Positions 1-16,000 of a DNA stretch of 45,732 nt are shown piece after piece (the first letter of the stretch is position 1; each line of letters starts with the position of its first letter). A program made the translations under genes and the position numbers. A model generated the notes under the pieces. That model made no database searches, was not told where the DNA came from, and saw nothing but the letters and a program-made list of their open reading frames with translations. Source of the DNA: Trichomonas vaginalis G3 (Eukaryota > Parabasalia > Trichomonadida > Trichomonadidae); NCBI RefSeq assembly GCF_026262505.1, contig NW_026529286.1:1-45732 (forward strand). Reading direction: 5' to 3'.

Positions 1-1225
1 AAGACTGACAGTGACTACCAATATGACTGACGGTTTGACACACACTATGAATTATGCTTATTTAGTTAGAATAAGACTGATAGTTTGACTGACGATATGA
101 CTGACGGTTTGACAGACACTTTGACTTACGGTTTTAGTTAGAATAAGACTGACAGTTTGACTGACAATATAACTGACGGTTTGACTGACAATATGACTGT
201 TGATTTGAGTGAGTGTATGATTGAGAGTTTGGGTGACAATATGACTCATAGTTTAAGAGAGTGTATGACTGATGGTTTTAGTGAGAATAAGACTGATAGT
301 TTGACTGACAATATGACTGACGGTTTTATTTAGAATATGACTGATAGTTTGGGTGACAATATGACTGTTGATTTGAGTGAGTGTATGACTGACAATTTGA
401 GTGACAATATGACTTCGGTTTGACAGACACTATGAATTAGCTTTTTAGTTAGAATAAGACTGACAGTTTGACTGACAATATGACTGTTGATTTGAGTGAG
501 TGTATGATTGAGAGTTTGGGTGACAATATGACTCATAGTTTAAGAGAGTGTATGACTGATGGTTTTAGTGAGAATAAGACTGACAGTTTGAGTGACAATA
601 AGACTGACGGTTTGACTGACAATATGACTGACGGTTTAACTGACAATATGACTGAGAGTGTGAGCGACAATATGACTGTTGATTTGAGTGAGTGTATGAC
701 TGACAATTTGAGTGACAATATGACTTCGGTTTGACAGACACTATGAATTAGCTTTTTAGTTAGAATAAGACTGACAATTTGAGTGACAATATGACTGACG
801 GTTTGACACACACTATGAATTAGCTTTTTAGTTAGAATATGACTTGACGGCTTGACAGCCTCTATGACTTACGGTTTTATTTAGAATATAACCGAGAGTT
901 TGGGTGACAATATGACTCATAGTTTAAGAGAGTGTATGACTGATGGTTTTAGTGAGAATAAGACTGACAGTTTGGGTGATAATATGACTGCTAATTTGAA
1001 TGAATATATGACTGTCGGTTTGGGTAGAATAAGACTTACAGTTTGACTGACAATATGACTGACGGCTTTAATTAGAATATTACTGACAGTTTGAGTGACA
1101 ATATGACTGTGGTTTGACAGACACTATGAATTAGCTTTTTATTGAGAGTAAGACTGACAGTTTGACCGACAATATGACTTAAGGTTTTATTAGAATATGA
1201 CTGAGAGTTTGGGTGACAATATGAC

Positions 1226-2930
1226 TCATAGTTTAAGAGAGTGTATGACTGATGGTTTTAGTGAGAATAAGACTGATAGTTTGAGTGACAATATAACTGT
1301 TGATTTGAGTGAGTGAATGACTGACAGTTTGACTGACAATATGACTGACGGTTTGAGTGACAATATGACTGACAATATGACTGACGGTTTTAGTGAGAAT
1401 AAGACTGATAGTTTGGGTGACAATATGATTGTTGATTTGAGTGAGTGTATGACTTACAGTTTGACTGACAATATGACTGACGGCTTTAATTAGAATATTA
1501 CTGACAGTTTGAGTGACAATATGACTGTGGTTTGACAGACACTATGAATTAGCTTTTTATTGAGAGTAAGACTGACAGTTTGACCGACAATATGACTGAC
1601 GGTTTGACCGACAATATGACTTAAGGTTTTATTTAGAATATGACTGAGAGTTTGGGTGACAATATGACTCATAGTTTAAGAGAGTGTATGACTGATGGTT
1701 TTAGTGAGAATAAGACTGATAGTTTGAGTGACAACATGACTGACGTTTTGACTGACAATATGAGTGACGGCTTTAGTTAGAATATGACTTAGAGTTTAGC
1801 TGACAATTGGCTGACAGTTTGAGTGACAATATGACTGACGGTTTGACACACACTATGAATTAGCTTTTTAGTTAGAATATGACTGACGGCTTGACAGCCT
1901 CTATGACTTACGGTTTTATTTAGAATATAACCGAGAGTTTGGGTGACAATATGACTCATAGTTTAAGAGAGTGTATGACTGATGGTTTTAGTGAGAATAA
2001 GACTGACAGTTTGGGTGATAATAATGACTGCTAATTTGAATGAATATATGACTGTCGGTTTGGGTGAGAATAAGACTTACAGTTTGACTGACAATATGAC
2101 TGACGGCTTTAATTAGAATATTACTGACAGTTTGAGTGACAATATGACTGTGGTTTGACAGACACTATGATTAGCTTTTTATTGAGAGTAAGACTGACAG
2201 TTTGACCGACAATATGACTTAAGGTTTTATTTAGAATATGACTGAGAGTTTGGGTGACAATATGACTCATAGTTTAAGAGAGTGTATGACTGATGGTTTT
2301 AGTGAGAATAAGACTGATAGTTTGAGTGACAATATAACTGTTGATTTGAGTGAGTGAATGACTGACAGTTTGACTGACAATATGACTGACGGTTTGAGTG
2401 ACAATATGACTGACAATATGACTGACGGTTTTAGTGAGAATAAGACTGATAGTTTGGGTGACAATATGATTGTTGATTTGAGTGAGTGTATGACTTACAG
2501 TTTGACTGACAATATGACTGACGGCTTTAATTAGAATATTACTGACAGTTTGAGTGACAATATGACTGTGGTTTGACAGACACTATGAATTAGCTTTTTA
2601 TTGAGAGTAAGACTGACAGTTTGACCGACAATATGACTGACGGTTTGACCGACAATATGACTTAAGGTTTTATTTAGAATATGACTGAGAGTTTGGGTGA
2701 CAATATGACTCATAGTTTAAGAGAGTGTATGACTGATGGTTTTAGTGAGAATAAGACTGATAGTTTGAGTGACAACATGACTGACGTTTTGACTGACAAT
2801 ATGAGTGACGGCTTTAGTTAGAATATGACTTAGAGTTTAGCTGACAATTGGCTGACAGTTTGAGTGACAATATGACTGACGGTTTGACACACACTATGAA
2901 TTAGCTTTTTTAGTTAGAATATGACTGACG
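1226..2930 (+). repeat. 1041-bp higher-order unit, one full copy and one partial copy
   Basis: Module starts 1226 and 1490 repeat at 2267 and 2531, exactly 1041 bp later. The match ends near 2930, where GACAGCCTC in copy 1 is replaced by GACACACAC in copy 2. The same 1041-bp period occurs at 5918 to 6959 and 33941 to 34982, and 1039 bp at 22157 to 23196. Confidence 0.8.
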
Positions 2931-5900
2931 GCTTGACACACACTATGACTTACGGTTTTAGTTAGAATATGACTGACAGTTTGACTGACAATATAACTGA
3001 CGGTTTGACAGACACTATGACTGTTGATTCGAGTGAGTGTATGATTGAGAGTTTGGGTGACAATATGACTCATAGTTTAAGAGAGTGTATGACTGATGGT
3101 TTTAGTGAGAATAAGACTGATAGTTTGACTGACAATATGACTGACGGTTTGACACACCTATGAATTAGCTTTTTAGTTAGGATAAGACTGATAGTTTGAC
3201 TGACAATATGACTGACGGTTTGACACACACTATGAATTAGCTTTTTACTTAGGATAAGACTGATAGTTTGACTGACAATATGACTGTTGATTTGAGTGAG
3301 TGTATGACTGACCGTTTTAATGACAATATGACTGACGGTTTGACCGACAATATGACTTAAGGTTTTATTTAGAATATGACTGAGAGTTTGGGTGACAATA
3401 TGATCATAGTTTAAGAGAGTGTATGACTGATGGTTTTAGTGAGAATAAGACTGATAGTTTGAGTGACAACTGACTGACGTTTTGACTGACAATATGAGTG
3501 ACGGCTTTAGTTAGAATATGACTTAGAGTTTAGCTGACAATTGGCTGACAGTTTGAGTGACAATATGACTGACGGTTTGACACACACTATGAATTAGCTT
3601 TTTAGTTAGAATATGACTGACGGCTTGACACACACTATGACTTACGGTTTTAGTTAGAATATGACTGACAGTTTGACTGACAATATAACTGACGGTTTGA
3701 CAGACACTATGACTGTTGATTCGAGTGAGTGTATGATTGAGAGTTTGGGTGACAATATGACTCATAGTTTAAGAGAGTGTATGACTGATGGTTTTTAGTG
3801 AGAATAAGACTGATAGTTTGACTGACAATATGACTGACGGTTTGACACACACTATGAATTAGCTTTTTACTTAGGATAAGACTGATAGTTTGACTGACAA
3901 TATGACTGTTGATTTGAGTGAGTGTATGACTGACCGTTTTAATGACAATATGACTGACGGTTTGAGTGACAATATGAATTACGGTTTTAGTGAGAATAAG
4001 ACTGATAGTTTGGATGACAATATGACTGTTGATTTGAGTGAGTGTATGACTGAAAGTTTGACTGACAATATGACTGACGGTTTGACACACACTATGACTT
4101 ACGGTTTTAGTTAGAATATGACTGACAGTTTGACTGACAATATGACTGTGGTTTGACAGACACTATGACTGTTGATTCGAGTGAGTGTATGCTTGAGAGT
4201 TTGGGTGACAATATGACTCATAGTTTAAGAGAGTGTATGACTGATGGTTTTAGTGAGAATAAGACTGACAGTTTGGGTGACAATATGACATCGGTTTGAC
4301 AGACACTATGACTTACGGTTTTAGTTAGAATAAGACTGACAGTTTGACTGACAATATGACTGACGGTTTGACACACACTTTGACTTACGGTTTTAGTTAG
4401 AATAAGACTGACAGTTTGAGTGACAATATAACTGACGGTTTGACTGACAATATGACTATTGATTTGAGTGAGTGTATGATTGAGAGTTTGGGTGACAATA
4501 TGACTCATAGTTTAAGAGAGTGTATGACTGATGGTTTTAGTGAGAATAAGACTGACAGTTTGACTGACAATATGACTGACGGTTTGACACACACTATGAA
4601 TTAGCTTTTTAGTTAGAATAAGACTGATAGTTTGACTGACGATATGACTGACGGTTTGACAGACACTTTGACTTACGGTTTTAGTTAGAATAAGACTGAC
4701 AGTTTGACTGACAATATGACTGACGGTTTGACACACACTATGAATTAGCTTTTTAGTTAGAATAAGACTGATAGTTTGACTGACGATATGACTGACGGTT
4801 TGACAGACACTTTGACTTACGGTTTTAGTTAGAATAAGACTGACAGTTTGACTGACAATATAACTGACGGTTTGACTGACAATATGACTGTTGATTTGAG
4901 TGAGTGTATGATTGAGAGTTTGGGTGACAATATGACTCATAGTTTAAGAGAGTGTATGACTGATGGTTTTAGTGAGAATAAGACTGATAGTTTGACTGAC
5001 AATATGACTGACGGTTTTATTTAGAATATGACTGATAGTTTGGGTGACAATATGACTGTTGATTTGAGTGAGTGTATGACTGACAATTTGAGTGACAATA
5101 TGACTTCGGTTTGACAGACACTATGAATTAGCTTTTTAGTTAGAATAAGACTGACAGTTTGACTGACAATATGACTGTTGATTTGAGTGAGTGTATGATT
5201 GAGAGTTTGGGTGACAATATGACTCATAGTTTAAGAGAGTGTATGACTGATGGTTTTAGTGAGAATAAGACTGACAGTTTGAGTGACAATAAGACTGACG
5301 GTTTGACTGACAATATGACTGACGGTTTAACTGACAATATGACTGAGAGTGTGAGCGACAATATGACTGTTGATTTGAGTGAGTGTATGACTGACAATTT
5401 GAGTGACAATATGACTTCGGTTTGACAGACACTATGAATTAGCTTTTTAGTTAGAATAAGACTGACAATTTGAGTGACAATATGACTGACGGTTTGACAC
5501 ACACTATGAATTAGCTTTTTAGTTAGAATATGACTGACGGCTTGACAGCCTCTATGACTTACGGTTTTATTTAGAATATAACCGAGAGTTTGGGTGACAA
5601 TATGACTCATAGTTTAAGAGAGTGTATGACTGATGGTTTTAGTGAGAATAAGACTGACAGTTTGGGTGATAATATGACTGCTAATTTGAATGAATATATG
5701 ACTGTCGGTTTGGGTGAGAATAAGACTTACAGTTTGACTGACAATATGACTGACGGCTTTAATTAGAATATTACTGACAGTTTGAGTGACAATATGACTG
5801 TGGTTTGACAGACACTATGAATTAGCTTTTTATTGAGAGTAAGACTGACAGTTTGACCGACAATATGACTTAAGGTTTTATTTAGAATATGACTGAGAGT

Positions 5901-6958
5901 TTGGGTGACAATATGACTCATAGTTTAAGAGAGTGTATGACTGATGGTTTTAGTGAGAATAAGACTGATAGTTTGAGTGACAATATAACTGTTGATTTGA
6001 GTGAGTGAATGACTGACAGTTTGACTGACAATATGACTGACGGTTTGAGTGACAATATGACTGACAATATGACTGACGGTTTTAGTGAGAATAAGACTGA
6101 TAGTTTGGGTGACAATATGATTGTTGATTTGAGTGAGTGTATGACTTACAGTTTGACTGACAATATGACTGACGGCTTTAATTAGAATATTACTGACAGT
6201 TTGAGTGACAATATGACTGTGGTTTGACAGACACTATGAATTAGCTTTTTATTGAGAGTAAGACTGACAGTTTGACCGACAATATGACTGACGGTTTGAC
6301 CGACAATATGACTTAAGGTTTTATTTAGAATATGACTGAGAGTTTGGGTGACAATATGACTCATAGTTTAAGAGAGTGTATGACTGATGGTTTTAGTGAG
6401 AATAAGACTGATAGTTTGAGTGACAACATGACTGACGTTTTGACTGACAATATGAGTGACGGCTTTAGTTAGAATATGACTTAGAGTTTAGCTGACAATT
6501 GGCTGACAGTTTGAGTGACAATATGACTGACGGTTTGACACACACTATGAATTAGCTTTTTAGTTAGAATATGACTGACGGCTTGACAGCCTCTATGACT
6601 TACGGTTTTATTTAGAATATAACCGAGAGTTTGGGTGACAATATGACTCATAGTTTAAGAGAGTGTATGACTGATGGTTTTAGTGAGAATAAGACTGACA
6701 GTTTGGGTGATAATATGACTGCTAATTTGAATGAATATATGACTGTCGGTTTGGGTGAGAATAAGACTTACAGTTTGACTGACAATATGACTGACGGCTT
6801 TAATTAGAATATTACTGACAGTTTGAGTGACAATATGACTGTGGTTTGACAGACACTATGAATTAGCTTTTTATTGAGAGTAAGACTGACAGTTTGACCG
6901 ACAATATGACTTAAGGTTTTATTTAGAATATGACTGAGAGTTTGGGTGACAATATGAC

Positions 6959-7796
6959 TCATAGTTTAAGAGAGTGTATGACTGATGGTTTTAGTGAGAA
7001 TAAGACTGACAGTTTGAGTGACAATATAACTGTTGATTTGAGTGAGTGAATGACTGACAGTTTGACTGACAATATGACTGACGGTTTGAGTGACAATATG
7101 ACTGACAATATGACTGACGGTTTTAGTGAGAATAAGACTGATAGTTTGGGTGACAATATGATTGTTGATTTGAGTGAGTGTATGACTTACAGTTTGACTG
7201 ACAATATGACTGACGGCTTTAATTAGAATATTACTGACAGTTTGAGTGACAATATGACTGTGGTTTGACAGACACTATGAATTAGCTTTTTATTGAGAGT
7301 AAGACTGACAGTTTGACCGACAATATGACTTAAGGTTTTATTTAGAATATGACTGAGAGTTTGGGTGACAATATGACTCATAGTTTAAGAGAGTGTATGA
7401 CTGATGGTTTTAGTGAGAATAAGACTGATAGTTTGAGTGACAATATAACTGTTGATTTGAGTGAGTGAATGACTGACAGTTTGACTGACAATATGACTGA
7501 CGGTTTGAGTGACAATATGACTGACAATATGACTGACGGTTTTAGTGAGAATAAGACTGATAGTTTGGGTGACAATATGATTGTTGATTTGAGTGAGTGT
7601 ATGACTTACAGTTTGACTGACAATATGACTGACGGCTTTAATTAGAATATTACTGACAGTTTGAGTGACAATATGACTGTGGTTTGACAGACACTATGAA
7701 TTAGCTTTTTATTGAGAGTAAGACTGACAGTTTGACCGACAATATGACTGACGGTTTGACCGACAATATGACTTAAGGTTTTATTTAGAATATGAC
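6959..7796 (+). repeat. 419-bp module tandem duplication
   Basis: Two consecutive copies of the same 419-bp module start at 6959 and 7378. They differ at few positions, for example GACTGACAG in the first and GACTGATAG in the second at the same place. The same pair recurs at 23196/23615, 34982/35401 and 36442/36861, so the duplicate had been fixed in a larger unit before that unit was copied. Confidence 0.8.
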
Positions 7797-10700
7797 TGAG
7801 AGTTTGGGTGACAATATGACTCATAGTTTAAGAGAGTGTATGACTGATGGTTTTAGTGAGAATAAGACTGATAGTTTGAGTGACAACATGACTGACGTTT
7901 TGACTGACAATATGAGTGACGGCTTTAGTTAGAATATGACTTAGAGTTTAGCTGACAATTGGCTGACAGTTTGAGTGACAATATGACTGACGGTTTGACA
8001 CACACTATGAATTAGCTTTTTAGTTAGAATATGACTGACGGCTTGACACACACTATGACTTACGGTTTTAGTTAGAATATGACTGACAGTTTGACTGACA
8101 ATATAACTGACGGTTTGACAGACACTATGACTGTTGATTCGAGTGAGTGTATGATTGAGAGTTTGGGTGACAATATGACTCATAGTTTAAGAGAGTGTAT
8201 GACTGATGGTTTTAGTGAGAATAAGACTGATAGTTTGACTGACAATATGACTGACGGTTTGACACACACTATGAATTAGCTTTTTAGTTAGGATAAGACT
8301 GATAGTTTGACTGACAATATGACTGACGGTTTGACACACACTATGAATTAGCTTTTTACTTAGGATAAGACTGATAGTTTGACTGACAATATGACTGTTG
8401 ATTTGAGTGAGTGTATGACTGACCGTTTTAATGACAATATGACTGACGGTTTGAGTGACAATATGAATTACGGTTTTAGTGAGAATAAGACTGATAGTTT
8501 GGATGACAATATGACTGTTGATTTGAGTGAGTGTATGACTGAAAGTTTGACTGACAATATGACTGACGGTTTGACACACACTATGACTTACGGTTTTAGT
8601 TAGAATATGACTGACAGTTTGACTGACAATATGACTGTGGTTTGACAGACACTATGACTGTTGATTCGAGTGAGTGTATGCTTGAGAGTTTGGGTGACAA
8701 TATGACTCATAGTTTAAGAGAGTGTATGACTGATGGTTTTAGTGAGAATAAGACTGACAGTTTGGGTGACAATATGACATCGGTTTGACAGACACTATGA
8801 CTTACGGTTTTAGTTAGAATAAGACTGACAGTTTGACTGACAATATGACTGACGGTTTGACACACACTTTGACTTACGGTTTTAGTTAGAATAAGACTGA
8901 CAGTTTGAGTGACAATATAACTGACGGTTTGACTGACAATATGACTATTGATTTGAGTGAGTGTATGATTGAGAGTTTGGGTGACAATATGACTCATAGT
9001 TTAAGAGAGTGTATGACTGATGGTTTTAGTGAGAATAAGACTGACAGTTTGACTGACAATATGACTGACGGTTTGACACACACTATGAATTAGCTTTTTA
9101 GTTAGAATAAGACTGATAGTTTGACTGACGATATGACTGACGGTTTGACAGACACTTTGACTTACGGTTTTAGTTAGAATAAGACTGACAGTTTGACTGA
9201 CAATATGACTGACGGTTTGACACACACTATGAATTAGCTTTTTAGTTAGAATAAGACTGATAGTTTGACTGACGATATGACTGACGGTTTGACAGACACT
9301 TTGACTTACGGTTTTAGTTAGAATAAGACTGACAGTTTGACTGACAATATAACTGACGGTTTGACTGACAATATGACTGTTGATTTGAGTGAGTGTATGA
9401 TTGAGAGTTTGGGTGACAATATGACTCATAGTTTAAGAGAGTGTATGACTGATGGTTTTAGTGAGAATAAGACTGATAGTTTGACTGACAATATGACTGA
9501 CGGTTTTATTTAGAATATGACTGATAGTTTGGGTGACAATATGACTGTTGATTTGAGTGAGTGTATGACTGACAATTTGAGTGACAATATGACTTCGGTT
9601 TGACAGACACTATGAATTAGCTTTTTAGTTAGAATAAGACTGACAGTTTGACTGACAATATGACTGTTGATTTGAGTGAGTGTATGATTGAGAGTTTGGG
9701 TGACAATATGACTCATAGTTTAAGAGAGTGTATGACTGATGGTTTTAGTGAGAATAAGACTGACAGTTTGAGTGACAATAAGACTGACGGTTTGACTGAC
9801 AATATGACTGACGGTTTAACTGACAATATGACTGAGAGTGTGAGCGACAATATGACTGTTGATTTGAGTGAGTGTATGACTGACAATTTGAGTGACAATA
9901 TGACTGTGGTTTGACAGACACTATGAATTAGCTTTTTATTGAGAGTAAGACTGACAGTTTGACCGACAATATGACTGACGGTTTGACCGACAATATGACT
10001 TAAGGTTTTATTTAGAATATGACTGAGAGTTTGGGTGACAATATGACTCATAGTTTAAGAGAGTGTATGACTGATGGTTTTAGTGAGAATAAGACTGATA
10101 GTTTGAGTGACAATATAACTGTTGATTTGAGTGAGTGAATGACTGACAGTTTGACTGACAATATGACTGACGGTTTGAGTGACAATATGACTGACAATAT
10201 GACTGACGGTTTTAGTGAGAATAAGACTGACGGTTTGACTGACAATATGACTGACGGTTTAACTGACAATATGACTGAGAGTGTGAGCGACAATATGACT
10301 GTTGATTTGAGTGAGTGTATGACTGACAATTTGAGTGACAATATGACTGTGGTTTGACAGACACTATGAATTAGCTTTTTATTGAGAGTAAGACTGACAG
10401 TTTGACCGACAATATGACTGACGGTTTGACCGACAATATGACTTAAGGTTTTATTTAGAATATGACTGAGAGTTTGGGTGACAATATGACTCATAGTTTA
10501 AGAGAGTGTATGACTGATGGTTTTAGTGAGAATAAGACTGATAGTTTGAGTGACAACATGACTGACGTTTTGACTGACAATATGAGTGACGGCTTTAGTT
10601 AGAATATGACTTAGAGTTTAGCTGACAATTGGCTGACAGTTTGAGTGACAATATGACTGACGGTTTGACACACACTATGAATTAGCTTTTTAGTTAGAAT

Positions 10701-11859
10701 ATGACTGACGGCTTGACACACACTATGACTTACGGTTTTAGTTAGAATATGACTGACAGTTTGACTGACAATATAACTGACGGTTTGACAGACACTATGA
10801 CTGTTGATTCGAGTGAGTGTATGATTGAGAGTTTGGGTGACAATATGACTCATAGTTTAAGAGAGTGTATGACTGATGGTTTTAGTGAGAATAAGACTGA
10901 CAGTTTGGGTGACAATATGACATCGGTTTGACAGACACTATGACTTACGGTTTTAGTTAGAATAAGACTGACAGTTTGACTGACAATATGACTGACGGTT
11001 TGACACACACTTTGACTTACGGTTTTAGTTAGAATAAGACTGACAGTTTGAGTGACAATATAACTGACGGTTTGACAGACACTATGACTGTTGATTCGAG
11101 TGAGTGTATGCTTGAGAGTTTGGGTGACAATATGACTCATAGTTTAAGAGAGTGTATGACTGATGGTTTTAGTGAGAATAAGACTGACAGTTTGGGTGAC
11201 AATATGACATCGGTTTGACAGACACTATGACTTACGGTTTTAGTTAGAATAAGACTGACAGTTTGACTGACAATATGACTGACGGTTTGACACACACTTT
11301 GACTTACGGTTTTAGTTAGAATAAGACTGACAGTTTGAGTGACAATATAACTGACGGTTTGACTGACAATATGACTATTGATTTGAGTGAGTGTATGATT
11401 GAGAGTTTGGGTGACAATATGACTCATAGTTTAAGAGAGTGTATGACTGATGGTTTTAGTGAGAATAAGACTGACAGTTTGACTGACAATATGACTGACG
11501 GTTTGACACACACTATGAATTAGCTTTTTAGTTAGAATAAGACTGATAGTTTGACTGACGATATGACTGACGGTTTGACAGACACTTTGACTTACGGTTT
11601 TAGTTAGAATAAGACTGACAGTTTGACTGACAATATAACTGACGGTTTGACACACACTATGAATTAGCTTTTTAGTTAGAATAAGACTGATAGTTTGACT
11701 GACGATATGACTGACGGTTTGACAGACACTTTGACTTACGGTTTTAGTTAGAATAAGACTGACAGTTTGACTGACAATATAACTGACGGTTTGACTGACA
11801 ATATGACTGTTGATTTGAGTGAGTGTATGATTGAGAGTTTGGGTGACAATATGACTCAT

Positions 11860-13080
11860 AGTTTAGAGAGTGTATGACTGATGGTTTTAGTGAGAATAAG
11901 ACTGATAGTTTGACTGACAATATGACTGACGGTTTTATTTAGAATTATGACTGATAGTTTGGTGACAATATGACTGTTGATTTGAGTGAGTGTATGACTG
12001 ACAATTTGAGTGACAATATGACTTCGGTTTGACAGACACTATGAATTAGCTTTTAGTTAGAATAAGACTGACAGTTTGACTGACAATATGACTGTTGATT
12101 TGAGTGAGTGTATGATTGAGAGTTTGGGTGACAATATGACTCATAGTTTAAGAGAGTGTATGACTGATGGTTTTAGTGAGAATAAGACTGACAGTTTGAG
12201 TGACAATAAGACTGACGGTTTGACTGACAATATGACTGACGGCTTTAGTTAGAATATGACTTAGAGTTTAGCTGACAATTGGCTGACAGTTTGAGTGACA
12301 ATATGACTGACGGTTTGACACACACTATGAATTAGCTTTTTAGTTAGAATAAGACTGACAATTGAGTGACAATATGACTGACGGCTTGACAGCCTCTATG
12401 ACTTACGGTTTTATTTAGAATATAACGAGAGTTTGGGTGACAATATGACTTCATAGTTAAGAGAGTGTATGACTGATGGTTTTAGTGAGAATAAGACTGA
12501 CAGTTTGGGTATAATATGACTGCTAATTTGATGAATATATGACTGTCGGTTTGGGTGAGAATAAGACTTACAGTTGACTGACAATATACTGACGGCTTTA
12601 ATTAGAATATTACTGACAGTTTGAGTGACAATATGACTGTGGTTTGACAGACACTATGAATTAGCTTTTTATTGAGAGTAAGACTGACAGTTTGACCGAC
12701 AATATGACTTAAGGTTTTATTTAGAATATGACTGAGAGTTTGGGTGACAATATGACTCATAGTTTAAGAGAGTGTATGATGATGGTTTTAGTGAGAATAA
12801 GACTGATAGTTTGAGTGACAATATAACTGTTGATTTGAGTGAGTGAATGACTGACAGTTTGACTGACAATATGACTGACGGTTTAGTGACAATAAGACTG
12901 ATAGTTTGGTGACAATATGATTGTTTGATTTGAGTGAGTGTATGACTTACAGTTTGACTGACAATATGACTGACGGCTTTAATTAGAATATTACTGACAG
13001 TTTGAGTGACAATATGACTGTGGTTTGACAGACACTATGAATTAGCTTTTTATTGAGAGTAAGACTGACAGTTTTGACGA
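11860..13080. other. Cluster of single-base indels within the satellite
   Basis: Compared with the equivalent stretch near 28097-29330, this 1.2 kb carries roughly sixteen one-base insertions or deletions. Examples are a lost A near 11866, a lost T near 12051, lost Gs near 11960 and 12510, and an extra T near 12924. Elsewhere the array goes kilobases with almost none. The pattern resembles unpolished long-read sequence more than biological drift, because substitutions are rare in the same stretch. Confidence 0.65.
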
Positions 13081-16000
13081 CAATATGACTGACGGTTTGA
13101 CCGACAATATGACTTAAGGTTTTATTTAGAATATGACTGAGAGTTTGGGTGACAATATGACTCATAGTTTAAGAGAGTGTATGACTGATGGTTTTAGTGA
13201 GAATAAGACTGATAGTTTGAGTGACAACATGACTGACGTTTTGACTGACAATATGAGTGACGGCTTTAGTTAGAATATGACTTAGAGTTTAGCTGACAAT
13301 TGGCTGACAGTTTGAGTGACAATATGACTGACGGTTTGACACACACTATGAATTAGCTTTTTAGTTAGAATATGACTGACGGCTTGACAGCCTCTATGAC
13401 TTACGGTTTTATTTAGAATATAACCGAGAGTTTGGGTGACAATATGACTCATAGTTTAAGAGAGTGTATGACTGATGGTTTTAGTGAGAATAAGACTGAC
13501 AGTTTGGGTGATAATATGACTGCTAATTTGAATGAATATATGACTGTCGGTTTGGGTGAGAATAAGACTTACAGTTTGACTGACAATATGACTGACGGCT
13601 TTAATTAGAATATTACTGACAGTTTGAGTGACAATATGACTGTGGTTTGACAGACACTATGAATTAGCTTTTTATTGAGAGTAAGACTGACAGTTTGACC
13701 GACAATATGACTTAAGGTTTTATTTAGAATATGACTGAGAGTTTGGGTGACAATATGACTCATAGTTTAAGAGAGTGTATGACTGATGGTTTTAGTGAGA
13801 ATAAGACTGATAGTTTGAGTGACAATATAACTGTTGATTTGAGTGAGTGAATGACTTACAGTTTGACTGACAATATGACTGACGGCTTTAATTAGAATAT
13901 TACTGACAGTTTGAGTGACAATATGACTGTGGTTTGACAGACACTATGAATTAGCTTTTTATTGAGAGTAAGACTGACAGTTTGACCGACAATATGACTG
14001 ACGGTTTGACCGACAATATGACTTAAGGTTTTATTTAGAATATGACTGAGAGTTTGGGTGACAATATGACTCATAGTTTAAGAGAGTGTATGACTGATGG
14101 TTTTAGTGAGAATAAGACTGATAGTTTGAGTGACAACATGACTGACGTTTTGACTGACAATATGAGTGACGGCTTTAGTTAGAATATGACTTAGAGTTTA
14201 GCTGACAATTGGCTGACAGTTTGAGTGACAATATGACTGACGGTTTGACACACACTATGAATTAGCTTTTTAGTTAGAATATGACTGACGGCTTGACAGC
14301 CTCTATGACTTACGGTTTATTTAGAATATAACCGAGAGTTTGGGTGACAATATGACTCATAGTTTAAGAGAGTGTATGACTGATGGTTTTAGTGAGAATA
14401 AGACTGACAGTTTGGGTGATAATATGACTGCTAATTTGAATGAATATATGACTGTCGGTTTGGGTGAGAATAAGACTTACAGTTTGACTGACAATATGAC
14501 TGACGGCTTTAATTAGAATATTACTGACAGTTTGAGTGACAATATGACTGTGGTTTGACAGACACTATGAATTAGCTTTTTATTGAGAGTAAGACTGACA
14601 GTTTGACCGACAATATGACTTAAGGTTTTATTTAGAATATGACTGAGAGTTTGGGTGACAATATGACTCATAGTTTAAGAGAGTGTATGACTGATGGTTT
14701 TAGTGAGAATAAGACTGATAGTTTGAGTGACAATATAACTGTTGATTTGAGTGAGTGAATGACTGACAGTTTGACTGACAATATGACTGACGGTTTGAGT
14801 GACAATATGACTGACAATATGACTGACGGTTTTAGTGAGAATAAGACTGATAGTTTGGGTGACAATATGATTGTTGATTTGAGTGAGTGTATGACTTACA
14901 GTTTGACTGACAATATGACTGACGGCTTTAATTAGAATATTACTGACAGTTTGAGTGACAATATGACTGTGGTTTGACAGACACTATGAATTAGCTTTTT
15001 ATTGAGAGTAAGACTGACAGTTTGACCGACAATATGACTGACGGTTTGACCGACAATATGACTTAAGGTTTTATTTAGAATATGACTGAGAGTTTGGGTG
15101 ACAATATGACTCATAGTTTAAGAGAGTGTATGACTGATGGTTTTAGTGAGAATAAGACTGATAGTTTGAGTGACAACATGACTGACGTTTTGACTGACAA
15201 TATGAGTGACGGCTTTAGTTAGAATATGACTTAGAGTTTAGCTGACAATTGGCTGACAGTTTGAGTGACAATATGACTGACGGTTTGACACACACTATGA
15301 ATTAGCTTTTTAGTTAGAATATGACTGACGGCTTGACACACACTATGACTTACGGTTTTAGTTAGAATATGACTGACAGTTTGACTGACAATATAACTGA
15401 CGGTTTGACAGACACTATGACTGTTGATTCGAGTGAGTGTATGATTGAGAGTTTGGGTGACAATATGACTCATAGTTTAAGAGAGTGTATGACTGATGGT
15501 TTTAGTGAGAATAAGACTGATAGTTTGACTGACAATATGACTGACGGTTTGACACACACTATGAATTAGCTTTTTAGTTAGGATAAGACTGATAGTTTGA
15601 CTGACAATATGACTGACGGTTTGACACACACTATGAATTAGCTTTTTACTTAGGATAAGACTGATAGTTTGACTGACAATATGACTGTTGATTTGAGTGA
15701 GTGTATGACTGACCGTTTTAATGACAATATGACTGACGGTTTGAGTGACAATATGAATTACGGTTTTAGTGAGAATAAGACTGATAGTTTGGATGACAAT
15801 ATGACTGTTGATTTGAGTGAGTGTATGACTGAAAGTTTGACTGACAATATGACTGACGGTTTGACACACACTATGACTTACGGTTTTAGTTAGAATATGA
15901 CTGACAGTTTGACTGACAATATGACTGTGGTTTGACAGACACTATGACTGTTGATTCGAGTGAGTGTATGCTTGAGAGTTTGGGTGACAATATGACTCAT

